Source: Arthrobacter sp. MSA 4-2 (lineage in GTDB: Bacteria; Actinomycetota; Actinomycetes; Actinomycetales; Micrococcaceae). Taken from it: 64,000 nucleotides of DNA. This document shows, in pieces, positions 35,985-44,907 of the stretch; position 1 is the first letter of the stretch; each line of letters opens with the position of its first letter. Below the pieces are notes generated by a model. That model had not been told where the DNA came from. It saw nothing but the letters and a program-made list of their open reading frames with translations, and searched no databases. Location of the stretch: the NCBI RefSeq assembly GCF_016405885.1, contig NZ_JAEKGC010000003.1, positions 124,001-188,000 on the forward strand, written 5' to 3'. The position numbers were made by a program, and so were the translations under genes.

Positions 35985-37169
35985 CTAGCGCGGGGTGCAC
36001 TGCCCGGAGGGGACGGCGTCGGCGTAGCCCGGCGCGCGCTCGGCGATCGGCCGCAGCTCGGCCAGCGACAGCGCATACCCGACGGGCGCCTCGGCCGTTG
36101 ACTTGGCGAAGACCACCCCGGCCACCCGGCCCTGCAGGTCGAGCAGCGGCCCGCCGGAATTACCCTGCTGCACGTTCGCGGCCAGGCTGTACACCTGGAG
36201 CAGCCGCGGGCTGGCACCGTAGATGTTCTGGACCATCACCGGGGACAGGTTCTGCACGCTGGCGGGCTGGATCCGATAGGGCCCGCCGGCCGGGTAGCCG
36301 GCGAAGGCCGCCGTCGTCCCGCGGGGCAGCTCATCCCCCAGCGGCAGCGCATTCCGGTCCAGGCCGTCGACGGCGAGCACGGCGATGTCCCGGGCTGGAT
36401 CGAAGTGCACGACCCGCCCCGGCAGCGCCCCTCCGCCCAAGACCTCGACGACGGGTTCGCCCACCCCCGCTACGACGTGCGCGTTGGTGATGACCCGCCC
36501 GGGTGCCACAACGAACCCGGTGCCGGTCTGGTTCTGCCCGCATTTGAAGGCCGTGCCGGCGATCCGCACCACCGACGCAGCGGCTGCCGCGAGCTCGGGG
36601 GTGTCGACGGATTCGTCAGGGACTTCCGCGGCCAGCGGCGGCGCAACGGTGTCCAGGATGGTGGGGATGCCGTCGTCCACGGCGATGGTGCGCAGCTGCG
36701 CCAGCCAGGTCCGCACCGGCGCCGGGGTTGCGCTGTCGATGCCGCGGATGACCTGCGAGGCGGCCAGGTGCTGGGACAGGAAGGGGACGCCGAGGCTGCC
36801 CACGCTGAAGGCGAGCATCGACATCACCAGCGCCGCCACCACGGTGTTGACCGCCCCGCCGAGCAGCCGGTCGACGGTCCGCAGGGGCCGGACCTTCAGC
36901 CAGCGCCGGATCGAGGAGCCCAGGCCGGCGCCGAGGGCCTGGCCCACGACGACGAGAACGAGGGCTGTGGCGATGACGGCGGGAAGACGCCAGCCGTTGT
37001 CGGGGACCGCCGCGCTGACCAGCGGGATCGCGAAGAAGGCTGCCACGGCCCCGGCGATGAACCCGACGATGCCGCCAAGGGTCACGAAGAGGCCGTTGCG
37101 CAGCCCCACGGCGAGGTACCCGAGCAGCACAAGGCCCAGTACGACGTCGAGAATCGTGAAGTCGGGCAT
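35985..37169 (-). CDS. MarP-like membrane serine protease (CvpA + trypsin-like domains)
   Basis: 394 residues. Four N-terminal membrane helices form the CvpA domain (about 5-125), followed by a periplasmic chymotrypsin-fold protease. The catalytic triad reads His231 (TNAHVV), Asp261 (DPARDIAVL) and Ser338 (QGNSGGPLL). Cys210 and Cys391 sit where M. tuberculosis MarP (Rv3671c) has its redox-sensitive disulfide, so redox control is probable. MarP protects against acid and oxidative stress by processing the hydrolase RipA. The ATG at 37169 has GGGAG upstream. It is divergent from crp. Confidence 0.92.
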   Translation of the reverse strand: MPDFTILDVVLGLVLLGYLAVGLRNGLFVTLGGIVGFIAGAVAAFFAIPLVSAAVPDNGWRLPAVIATALVLVVVGQALGAGLGSSIRRWLKVRPLRTVDRLLGGAVNTVVAALVMSMLAFSVGSLGVPFLSQHLAASQVIRGIDSATPAPVRTWLAQLRTIAVDDGIPTILDTVAPPLAAEVPDESVDTPELAAAAASVVRIAGTAFKCGQNQTGTGFVVAPGRVITNAHVVAGVGEPVVEVLGGGALPGRVVHFDPARDIAVLAVDGLDRNALPLGDELPRGTTAAFAGYPAGGPYRIQPASVQNLSPVMVQNIYGASPRLLQVYSLAANVQQGNSGGPLLDLQGRVAGVVFAKSTAEAPVGYALSLAELRPIAERAPGYADAVPSGQCTPR

Positions 37170-37392
37170 GTCCGTTCTCCCAGTGTGCTTCGTCCGGAAG
37201 CCGCGCACCTCCATCACTGAGTCCCGATTCTATCGGCCGGGAGCCGTCCCGCGGCAGCGCGCCGGTTGCGCGGACCGCTTAACGCGGGCGGAATGGCGTG
37301 TACCGGCTGTCCCATCATGCCCGGGTACGGCAAGATGGGACGGTAGAGGCCACGCGGGACAGCCGCACCACCCCAAGTCAACAGGAGAATTC

Positions 37393-38070
37393 ATGGATAT
37401 CGAGGTACTGCGCCGGGCGCCGCTCTTCGCTTCGCTGGGAGACGACGTCTTCGCCGCCCTCACTGATGAGTTGACCGAAGTTGACCTCTCGCGTGGATCG
37501 TCGGTATTCCGTGAGGGAGACCAGGGCGACCAGCTGTACTTCATCGTCTCCGGCAAGATCAAGCTCGGACGCACCGCCCAGGACGGCAGGGAGAACCTGC
37601 TGGCGATCCTCGGCCCGGGTGAACTCTTCGGCGAGATGGCCCTGTTCGACCCCAGCCCGCGCACTGCCACGGCGACGGCGGTGTCGGAGACCCGGCTGGC
37701 GGGGCTGAAGAACGAGAACCTGCGGGTGCTGCTCGAGACCCGCCCCGAGGTGTCGGCCCAGCTGCTCCAGGCGCTCGCCCGCCGGCTGCGCCGCACCAAC
37801 GAGTCCCTCGCGGACCTCGTGTTTTCCGATGTCCCCGGCCGCGTCGCGAAGGCGCTGCTGGATCTGGCCGACCGTTTCGGCAGGCCCGCCACCGACGGCG
37901 TCCTGGTAGCCCACGAACTGACCCAGGAGGAACTGGCCCAACTGGTCGGCGCTTCACGTGAAACGGTCAACAAGGCTCTCGCCGAATTCGTCCAGCGCGG
38001 CTGGCTCCGCCTCGAGGCCCGCGCCGTCGTCATTCTCGACATCCAGCGTCTGCGCCAGCGCAGCCGCTGA
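37393..38070 (+). CDS. crp: Crp/Fnr-family cAMP-responsive regulator (GlxR/Rv3676-like)
   Basis: 225 residues. A cyclic-nucleotide-binding domain occupies roughly residues 10-115 with the phosphate-binding cassette GELFGEMALFDPSPRTATATA, where the glutamate and the Arg-Thr pair expected for cAMP are present. A long dimer helix and a winged helix follow, with the recognition element TQEELAQLVGASRETVNKAL. The start ATG has AGGAG nearby. It is the probable global carbon regulator and a candidate regulator of acs, but the site upstream of acs does not match the usual orientation. Confidence 0.94.
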   Translation: MDIEVLRRAPLFASLGDDVFAALTDELTEVDLSRGSSVFREGDQGDQLYFIVSGKIKLGRTAQDGRENLLAILGPGELFGEMALFDPSPRTATATAVSETRLAGLKNENLRVLLETRPEVSAQLLQALARRLRRTNESLADLVFSDVPGRVAKALLDLADRFGRPATDGVLVAHELTQEELAQLVGASRETVNKALAEFVQRGWLRLEARAVVILDIQRLRQRSR

Positions 38071-38073
38071 CCC

Positions 38074-38087
38074 GGCCCGGCCGGGCC
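38074..38087. terminator. GC palindrome between convergent crp and NUDIX genes
   Basis: GGCCCGGCCGGGCC is a perfect 14-base palindrome four bases after the crp stop. It may form a weak bidirectional terminator. Confidence 0.3.
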
Positions 38088-38109
38088 CCGGGGTGGTCCG
38101 GCCGCGCTT

Positions 38110-39024
38110 CTATCGGCCGCGCTGGGCCGAGCCGCCCTCGGTCAGCACCGGGCAGGCGACCTCGAGCATCAGGTCGCCGTCGTGCTCTGCCAGGTGCGGG
38201 TAATAGAGCTTGATCTTCCGTTTGTGGGAAAGATAGGCGATACAGCCGCGCGATGAGCCGAGCTTTTCGAGGATCAGCTCCACCGCGGGCACCGTGATCT
38301 CGCTCAGGGTACGTCCCACGGTGTTGGGCTGGCCCACCTCGTCACCCAGGTCGGTGGTGTTCCGGCGCTCGATCTCCTGCGCCGCGCACTTCCACTCACC
38401 CCAGATGCCCTTGCTCTCTAGGAGCGTGGGCGACTGGTTCACGGGCTGGGCCACGGCGAAGTAGTGGGTGTCGAAGCGGCGGTGCGCGAAGTCGGGGGTC
38501 AGCCAGTGCGCCAGCGGCTTGATCAGGTCGGACCGGACGGCCAGTCCGCGCCGGCTAAGGACCTCCGCGAAGGATGAGTCCTGATGGGCGACGGACTCAC
38601 GCGCCTTCATCCATTCCCGCCCGCGGGTGCTCTCCACCATGCTGGTGGGGTCGGGCCCGGCCAGCAGCACGCCGGTTTCCTCGAAGAGTTCGCGCACGGC
38701 GGCCAGCACGTGGCGGCGGGCCAGGTTGTGGTCGTCGGTCCCCAGTGCCTTCGCCCAGGCGGAGGGGCTGGGTCCGCACCAGTCGACCGGGTCGTCGTCG
38801 AACTCCTCGATCAGGCCGCCCGGAAACCCGACGATTCCCAGCGGCGATTCGCTGCGGCGGCAGGTGAGGTAGGTCTCCGCGCCCGTCGGGCTGTCGCGGA
38901 CCAGGACGACCGAGGAGGCCGGGCGGGCCTTCAGGGGGGTGCGGGCACCATACTCCACCCAGCCCCGGGCGGCGCTGCGCTCCTCAGGATGGAGGGGGAA
39001 CCTGCGGTTGCTTAGTCGGTCCAC
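38110..39024 (-). CDS. NUDIX hydrolase family protein
   Basis: 304 residues. The degenerate Nudix box spans about residues 69-118, with FPGGLIEEFDDDP and, after an insertion, AAVRELFEETGVLL. The insertion between the glycine pair and the REXXEE core is typical of the large actinobacterial and NUDT19-like subgroup. The substrate is unknown. The GTG start at 39024 lies four bases after the ridA stop, making it the third gene of a DUF4177-ridA-NUDIX operon. Confidence 0.82.
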   Translation of the reverse strand: MDRLSNRRFPLHPEERSAARGWVEYGARTPLKARPASSVVLVRDSPTGAETYLTCRRSESPLGIVGFPGGLIEEFDDDPVDWCGPSPSAWAKALGTDDHNLARRHVLAAVRELFEETGVLLAGPDPTSMVESTRGREWMKARESVAHQDSSFAEVLSRRGLAVRSDLIKPLAHWLTPDFAHRRFDTHYFAVAQPVNQSPTLLESKGIWGEWKCAAQEIERRNTTDLGDEVGQPNTVGRTLSEITVPAVELILEKLGSSRGCIAYLSHKRKIKLYYPHLAEHDGDLMLEVACPVLTEGGSAQRGR

Positions 39025-39028
39025 GGGA

Positions 39029-39511
39029 CTAGACGAACTCCACGATCATTTCGACCTCGACCGGCGCATCAAGGGGCAGCACGGCGACGCCGACGGCGGA
39101 ACGGGCATGGACTCCGGCATCTCCGAAGACCTCGCCCAGCAGGTTCGAGGCCCCGTTGATGACGCCCGGCTGGCCGGTGAAGGACGGGTCGGAGGCGACG
39201 AAGCCGACGACCTTGACGATCCTTGTCACCCGGTCCAGGTCGCCGATCCGCTCCTTGACCGCGGCCAGGGCGTTCACGGCGCAGGTGGCCGCGAGCGAGT
39301 GGGCGGTGTCGGCGTCAACGGCGGCCCCGACCTTGCCGGTGGCCGGGAGCTTCCCGTCAACGAAGGGGAGCTGCCCGGAGGTGTAGACGAAGGTGCCCGA
39401 GATGACAGCAGGCACGTAACTGGCGACCGGCGCGGCGACGGCCGGCAGGGTGATGCCCAGCTCGGCAAGGCGCGCCTCGACCGCGGAGGGGGCGGTTTCA
39501 GTGCCGGTCAC
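39029..39511 (-). CDS. RidA family protein (YjgF-like)
   Basis: 160 residues of the YjgF/YER057c/UK114 fold. It keeps VYTSGQLPF, the long AATCAVNALAAVKERIGDLDRV helix region, and the C-terminal SAVGVAVLPLDAPVEVEMIVEFV. RidA enzymes hydrolyse reactive enamine/imine intermediates, but the arginine diagnostic of the active subfamily is not obvious at the C-terminus, so activity is uncertain. The GTG start overlaps the DUF4177 stop (GTGA). It corresponds to Rv3678c. Confidence 0.85.
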   Translation of the reverse strand: MTGTETAPSAVEARLAELGITLPAVAAPVASYVPAVISGTFVYTSGQLPFVDGKLPATGKVGAAVDADTAHSLAATCAVNALAAVKERIGDLDRVTRIVKVVGFVASDPSFTGQPGVINGASNLLGEVFGDAGVHARSAVGVAVLPLDAPVEVEMIVEFV

Positions 39512-39669
39512 GACTGGCCCTTTTCGCGCTTCAGGTAGGCCACGAGGCCGTTCCCGTCGGGTCCGGGAACCACCTGGACGAGCTCCCAGCCGTCCTCACC
39601 CCACTGATCAAGGATCTGCTTGGTGGCGTGGATGATCAGCGGAATCGTGGAGTACTCCCATTTGGTCAT
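39508..39669 (-). CDS. DUF4177 small protein
   Basis: A 53-residue protein, MTKWEYSTIPLIIHATKQIL followed by a short region with EDGWELVQVV and NGLVAYLKREKG. The WEY start, DGWELVQV core and YLKR end are the DUF4177 hallmarks. Function is unknown. It overlaps ridA by four bases. TAGGCT seven bases before the ATG and the lack of a ribosome site suggest a leaderless start. It is the first gene of its operon and divergent from the penicillin-binding protein gene 37 bases away. Confidence 0.85.
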   Translation of the reverse strand: MTKWEYSTIPLIIHATKQILDQWGEDGWELVQVVPGPDGNGLVAYLKREKGQS

Positions 39670-39676
39670 GCGTCAA

Positions 39677-39699
39677 AGCCTAGCGCGTGCTTGTAAACT
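39677..39699. promoter_or_regulatory. Divergent leaderless promoters (DUF4177 operon and PBP)
   Basis: On the minus strand TAGGCT (39677-39682) is seven bases before the DUF4177 ATG. On the plus strand TAAACT (39694-39699) is seven bases before the PBP ATG at 39707. Neither start has a Shine-Dalgarno sequence. The two -10 elements are 11 bases apart, so polymerase binding at one should exclude the other. Confidence 0.5.
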
Positions 39700-39706
39700 G
39701 CAGTAC

Positions 39707-42037
39707 ATGGCTCCTCGGACCTCCCCTCTCTTTGACACGGCAACCACCCTTGGGAAAATCGTTGCATTCCTCGGAATCAGCGGACTCAGTGGTGTGCTCG
39801 CCGCCGGACTGCTCGTGCCCGTCGCCGCCGCGGCGGGCGCCGGGGCGTCGGCCTCCATCCAGTTCTTCGAGGAGCTCCCGGCGGAGCTTGAGCGCGACGC
39901 GCTCGCCCAGCCGACCAAGATCCTCGCGACCGACGGCTCGCTGATCGCGACCCTGTACGAGGAGAACCGGCAGCCGATTACGCTCGACCAGGTCTCCCCC
40001 AATATGACCAATGCCCTGCTGGCGATCGAGGACAACCGCTTCTACGAGCACGGCGGCGTCGACCTGCAGGGCATCCTCGGCGCGGTCGCCAACAACATCA
40101 GCAGCGACACCACCCGCGGCGCCTCAACCCTCACCCAGCAGTTCGTCACCAACGTGCTGATCGACACCGCCCGCCAGAACGGCGGGGAAGCGGTCTTCAG
40201 CGGCAGCAAGACGATCGGGGACAAGCTGCGCGAGGCGAAGCTCGCCATCGCCGTCGAGAAGGAACTCACCAAGGACGAGATCCTTGAGGGGTACCTCAAC
40301 ATCGTGCCGTTTACCGGTACCACCTACGGCGTGCAGGCGGCCTCCAAGTACTTCTTCAACGTCGACGCGAAAGACCTCAACATCGAGCAGAGCGCCCTGC
40401 TTGCCGGCGTCGTCAACGGCACCACCTACTACAGCCCCGAGCTGAACCCGGAGCGGTCGCTGGAGCGGCGCAACCTCGTGATCGGCGCCATGCTCAAGAC
40501 CGGCAAGATCACGCAGGAGGAGCACGACGCCGCCGTCGCGAAGGACCTCAGCCTGAAGATCACCCCGACGCTCAACGGCTGCGCCGGCGCCGCGCAGGCA
40601 GCCTACTTCTGCGACTACGTCACCCACCTGATCCTCAACGATCCCGCCTACGGCGAAACCCCTGAGGACCGCAAGAAGGTCCTCTACCGCTCCGGGCTGA
40701 CCATAAAGACCACGCTTGATCCGCGGGTGCAGAAAGCCGCGCAGACCGCCGTCAATGAGACGGCGAACCCCGAAACCACCGACGGGGCCGTGGGGCACTC
40801 CCTCGTGAGCGTCGACCCGAAGACCGGCAACATCATCTCGATGGCGCAGAACACGCGGTACCGGCCGGGCGAGGCGGCCGGCGATTCGGTCCTGAACTTC
40901 AACGTCGATCAGTACGCCGACGGGAATCCCGAGAAGAGCCTCGGCGGTATCGGCGGGTTCCAGCCGGGCTCGACCTACAAGCCCTTCACCGTTGCCGCAT
41001 GGGTCGACGCTGGAAAGTCCCTGAACACGGTCCTGGACGGCAACAAGAAGCGCTACCCGGAGAACGACCGGTGGACGGCGAGCTGCCTCCAAGGCGGCGC
41101 CTACCGGGTGCAGAGCGAGGATGGCCTCAGCGGGTACTTCCCGCAGAACTACGGCGACACCAACTACGGTCCCGCCACCGTGCTCCGCGGTCTGGCCCAG
41201 TCGCTGAACACCATCACCATGGCCTCGGCCAAGCAGCTCGACCTCTGCCGCATCCAGGACATCGCCTACGACATGGGAGTCCACAACGGCAAGAGTAAGG
41301 ACGGTGAACCCGGGCGCCTCACCGTCGCGCCCTCGGCGCTCATCGGCGGCGTCGAGGATGTCTCTCCCCTGTCGATGGTCACCGCCTTCGCCGGTTTCGG
41401 CGCCGAGGGCAGCGTCTGCGACCCCCGCGCCCTGACCGAGGTCACGGCCGCGGACGGCACCAGCTACCCGGTTCCGGCCTCCTCCTGCAAGCAGGTCATC
41501 CCGAAGGAGACCGCACGCGGGGTGAACTACGCGACGCAGGAGGTCATGAAGACCGGCTCCGGTTCACTGCTTGAGTACGGCGGTATCCCGATGGCCGGCA
41601 AGACCGGCACCAACGACCAGCGCTCGCAGACCTGGTTCATGGGCTACAACTCCGGCCTGGCCACGGCAAGCTGGATCGGCAACTGGAAGGAAGGGAACAC
41701 CTCCCTCAGCGGCCTGCAGATCGGCGGCCGCGTGTACCCGGAGATCGACGGCTCCCTGATCGCCGCTCCCTCCTGGGCCCGCTTCATGCAGCAGATTCCG
41801 GGCCTGTACGTCGGTGAGCCGTTCCAGAACCCGCCGCCCAACATCATCAACGGCCGCCCGAGCGTACCGTTCTTCGGTAACGGACAGAACGGCAACGGCC
41901 AGAACGGCCCCGGTGGGCTTCCCGGCGTCCCCGGTGGCATACTCGGTGGACCGGCCGGACCGGGTGACGACAACGGCGGCAACAACGGCGGCGGCAACGG
42001 AAACGGCAACGACGACGGCGGCGAAGGGGACGACTGA
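39707..42037 (+). CDS. Class A penicillin-binding protein (bifunctional transglycosylase/transpeptidase)
   Basis: 776 residues. A single N-terminal membrane anchor (about 17-45) precedes the GT51 domain with EDNRFYEHGG (catalytic Glu109), GASTLTQQ and the KLREAKLAIAVEKELTKDEI region. The transpeptidase has Ser422-X-X-Lys in PGSTYKPF, Ser499-Leu-Asn501 and Lys632-Thr-Gly. The C-terminus is a Gly/Asn/Pro/Asp-rich tail of about 70 residues; no PASTA domain is apparent, unlike PonA2. It synthesises peptidoglycan and matches Rv3682 by position. A metallophosphoesterase gene follows two bases after the stop. Confidence 0.95.
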   Translation: MAPRTSPLFDTATTLGKIVAFLGISGLSGVLAAGLLVPVAAAAGAGASASIQFFEELPAELERDALAQPTKILATDGSLIATLYEENRQPITLDQVSPNMTNALLAIEDNRFYEHGGVDLQGILGAVANNISSDTTRGASTLTQQFVTNVLIDTARQNGGEAVFSGSKTIGDKLREAKLAIAVEKELTKDEILEGYLNIVPFTGTTYGVQAASKYFFNVDAKDLNIEQSALLAGVVNGTTYYSPELNPERSLERRNLVIGAMLKTGKITQEEHDAAVAKDLSLKITPTLNGCAGAAQAAYFCDYVTHLILNDPAYGETPEDRKKVLYRSGLTIKTTLDPRVQKAAQTAVNETANPETTDGAVGHSLVSVDPKTGNIISMAQNTRYRPGEAAGDSVLNFNVDQYADGNPEKSLGGIGGFQPGSTYKPFTVAAWVDAGKSLNTVLDGNKKRYPENDRWTASCLQGGAYRVQSEDGLSGYFPQNYGDTNYGPATVLRGLAQSLNTITMASAKQLDLCRIQDIAYDMGVHNGKSKDGEPGRLTVAPSALIGGVEDVSPLSMVTAFAGFGAEGSVCDPRALTEVTAADGTSYPVPASSCKQVIPKETARGVNYATQEVMKTGSGSLLEYGGIPMAGKTGTNDQRSQTWFMGYNSGLATASWIGNWKEGNTSLSGLQIGGRVYPEIDGSLIAAPSWARFMQQIPGLYVGEPFQNPPPNIINGRPSVPFFGNGQNGNGQNGPGGLPGVPGGILGGPAGPGDDNGGNNGGGNGNGNDDGGEGDD

Positions 42038-42039
42038 AC

Positions 42040-42984
42040 GTGGAGTCATCGAGGACGAACGGGGTAGGGACAGCGCTCGCATGGAGCACCGGGCTCACGG
42101 CACTCGCCGGGGCCGCGACCCTGGGCTACGCCTCGGTGATCGAAAGGACCCTCTTCTCGCTCCGTGAGGAGACGGTACGGATCCTCCCGCCCGGAGCCCG
42201 GCCCCTGCGGGTGCTCCAGCTCTCCGACATCCACATGGCGCCCCATCAGAAGTCAAAGCGCGACTGGCTGCAGGGCCTGGCCCGGCTCGAACCGGACCTG
42301 GTCGTCAACACCGGGGACAACCTCAGCCACCGCAAGGCCGTGGGCCCCCTGCTCGAGGCCCTCGGCCCGCTGCTCCGCTTTCCCGGCGTCTTCGTCCCCG
42401 GTTCGAACGACTACTACGAGCCGGTGATGAAGAACCCCCTCCGGTATTTCTCCGGCCCCTCCTCCGCCGGCACGCGCGAGCCCCGCGAACTGCCCTGGGC
42501 CCGGATGTTCAGCGCCTTCGGCACCGCCGGCTGGATCGACCTCACCAACCGGAGCCAGTCCATCGGCATGCGCGGCCTCCGCCTCGACTTCACCGGCGTC
42601 GACGATCCGCACCTCGACCGCGACAGGTACGCCGGCTACCCCGCCGGGAGCAGCACCTCCGCCGAGGCCCCGCACGTGCGCATCGCCGTCACCCACGCCC
42701 CCTACCAGCGGGTGCTCGACTACTTCACCGACGGCGGCGCCGAGCTGATCCTCGCCGGCCACACCCACGGGGGCCAGGTCTGCGTTCCCGGCTACGGGGC
42801 GCTGGTGACGAACTGCGACCTTCCGACCTGGCGTGCCCGCGGGCTCACCGAGTGGGAGCACCGCGGGCACCGGGTGCCGCTGAACGTCTCGGCGGGCATT
42901 GGCACCTCCCGGTTCGCCCCGGTGCGCCTGGCCTGCCGGCCCGAGGCCGTCCTGCTCACCCTGACCGCCCGGGATGCCGCGTAG
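42040..42984 (+). CDS. Membrane-anchored metallophosphoesterase
   Basis: 314 residues. An N-terminal membrane segment (about 12-32) is followed by a calcineurin-like phosphoesterase domain. Metal-ligand motifs are LQLSDIHMAP, VVNTGDNLSH, PGSNDYYE (GND/GNHE position), VTHAP and ILAGHTHGGQ. This is the YkuE-like group that follows class A PBP genes in many actinobacteria (Rv3683). The substrate is unproven. The GTG start follows the PBP stop by two bases, so translation is coupled. Confidence 0.9.
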   Translation: MESSRTNGVGTALAWSTGLTALAGAATLGYASVIERTLFSLREETVRILPPGARPLRVLQLSDIHMAPHQKSKRDWLQGLARLEPDLVVNTGDNLSHRKAVGPLLEALGPLLRFPGVFVPGSNDYYEPVMKNPLRYFSGPSSAGTREPRELPWARMFSAFGTAGWIDLTNRSQSIGMRGLRLDFTGVDDPHLDRDRYAGYPAGSSTSAEAPHVRIAVTHAPYQRVLDYFTDGGAELILAGHTHGGQVCVPGYGALVTNCDLPTWRARGLTEWEHRGHRVPLNVSAGIGTSRFAPVRLACRPEAVLLTLTARDAA

Positions 42985-43095
42985 GAGAAGTTTTCCGCCG
43001 CTGTTCGTTCAACGGGGAGCCAGGCCCGCCGGCCTCCGGGGGCCGCCCCGGCCCGCGCGGGATCCAGGACCGACATCGAGCACCGAAGAGGTGGA

Positions 43096-44907
43096 ATGAA
43101 ACCGGCACCCACGCTGCGCGAGTCGATGAAGCGCCTGTACCCGCACGTGCGTCCCATCGCCCCGCGGCTGCTGCTGGGCCTGCTGTGCGCCCTGGCCGCA
43201 AGCGTCATGGCGCTGTCGATTCCGCAGGTGCTCCGCGTCCTCGTCAACGACTCGCTCACGCGCGGCGGCTCCGCCTCGGGGGTCTGGCTGGCCGCTGGGC
43301 TGGTGCTCCTCCTCGGCGTCCTTGAAGCGGCGCTGATCGCCCTGCGGCGGCAGTTCGTCATCGGCCCGGCCACCTCCGTGGAGACCGACATGCGGACCTC
43401 CTTCTACCGGCACCTCCAGGAACTCCCGGTGGAGTTCCACGACCGCTGGGGAAGCGGCCAGCTGCTCTCCCGCGCCATGTCGGACCTGAACCTGATGCGC
43501 CGCTGGATGGCGTTCGGCCTCATCATGCTGGTGGTGACCTCACTGACCGTGGGGATCGGCGTCGTGGTGATGTTCCTGACCAACTGGATCCTCGCCCTGA
43601 TCTTCCTCGCCGCCGCGGTGCCGATCATGATCTATGGGTTCCGCTTCCGCACCTCCTACAGCCGGGTCTCGCGAAGGAGCCAGGACCAGGCCGGCGACCT
43701 TGCCACCGCCGTCGAGGAATCGGTTCACGGCATCCGCGTGCTCAAGGCCTTCGGGCGCAGCGGCGAGGCACTCGATGCGTTCAATGAGCAGGCGGAGCAG
43801 CTGCGCCGCACCGAGATCGTCAAGGCGAAATCGCTCGCCAACTTCTCCCTCGTGGTCACCCTGCTCCCGGAGCTGGCGTTGGGAGCCTCCCTCGTCGTCG
43901 GCGTGCTGCTGGCCTCCACGGGGCAGGTGAGCATCGGGGCGCTCGTCGCGTTCTTCGCCACCGCCGCCGTCGTCGCCGGCCCGGTGGAATTCATCGGACC
44001 GCTGCTGGCCATGACCTTCACCGCCAAGACCGCCATCGACCGCCACTACGAGGTCATGGAGACCCGGAACCCCATCACGTCCCCCGCCGCACCGGCGCGG
44101 CCGGCCGAGCCGCGCGGGGAGCTGGCCTTCGAGGACGTCCACTTCCGCTACCCGGACACCCAGGACGCTGCCGGGGACATCCTCAACGGCGTGGACCTGC
44201 GGCTGCGGGCCGGAGAAACCCTGGCCCTGGTGGGCGTGACCGGCAGCGGCAAGACCACCCTGGTGCAGCTCGTGCCGCGCCTCTACGACGTGACCGGAGG
44301 GCGCATCACCCTCGACGGCACCGACCTGCGGGACTTCGCGCTGGCCGACCTGCGCACCCTGGTGGCGGTCGCCTTCGAGGACACGACCCTCTTTTCAAGC
44401 TCGGTGCGCGACAACGTCCTGATGGGCGCCCGGACCGAAAGCGACGCCGAGGCGGAGGCACTGCTGGCCGAGGCGCTCGAGGTGGCCCAGGCGCACTTCG
44501 TCTACTCCCTCCCGCTCGGGGTCGACACCCTCATCGGCGAGGAGGGACTGAGTCTGTCCGGCGGCCAGCGCCAGCGCCTGGCCCTGGCCCGGGCCATCGC
44601 CGCCCAGCCACGCGTGCTGGTGCTCGACGATCCCCTCTCCGCCCTCGACGTGCGCACCGAGGAACTCGTTGAGGAGCGGCTCCGGGAGGTGCTGCGCGGC
44701 ACGACGACGCTCGTGGTCGCCCACCGGCCCTCGACCGTCGCCCTGGCCGACCGGGTGGCGCTGCTTCAGGACGGGCGGATCACCGACGTCGGCACGCACA
44801 TCGAACTGCTCGCCCGCAACGACCACTACCGCTATGTCATTGCGAGCCTGACGGAGGAACCGGTGGATCTCGACAGCGGGTACGACGACGAAGAGGCACT
44901 GGCATGA
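43096..44907 (+). CDS. ABC exporter half-transporter with degenerate catalytic site
   Basis: 603 residues: six membrane helices (type I exporter fold, about 25-310) fused to a nucleotide-binding domain. Walker A is GVTGSGKTT, the signature [14 protein letters not shown] is intact, and the H-loop is AHRPSTV. Walker B reads [12 protein letters not shown], with Asp where the catalytic Glu should be. It overlaps the next ABC gene by four bases (ATGA), the arrangement of heterodimeric exporters with one inactive ATP site. The substrate is unknown; drugs or lipids are typical for the family. Confidence 0.9.
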   Translation: MKPAPTLRESMKRLYPHVRPIAPRLLLGLLCALAASVMALSIPQVLRVLVNDSLTRGGSASGVWLAAGLVLLLGVLEAALIALRRQFVIGPATSVETDMRTSFYRHLQELPVEFHDRWGSGQLLSRAMSDLNLMRRWMAFGLIMLVVTSLTVGIGVVVMFLTNWILALIFLAAAVPIMIYGFRFRTSYSRVSRRSQDQAGDLATAVEESVHGIRVLKAFGRSGEALDAFNEQAEQLRRTEIVKAKSLANFSLVVTLLPELALGASLVVGVLLASTGQVSIGALVAFFATAAVVAGPVEFIGPLLAMTFTAKTAIDRHYEVMETRNPITSPAAPARPAEPRGELAFEDVHFRYPDTQDAAGDILNGVDLRLRAGETLALVGVTGSGKTTLVQLVPRLYDVTGGRITLDGTDLRDFALADLRTLVAVAFEDTTLFSSSVRDNVLMGARTESDAEAEALLAEALEVAQAHFVYSLPLGVDTLIGEEGLSLSGGQRQRLALARAIAAQPRVLVLDDPLSALDVRTEELVEERLREVLRGTTTLVVAHRPSTVALADRVALLQDGRITDVGTHIELLARNDHYRYVIASLTEEPVDLDSGYDDEEALA

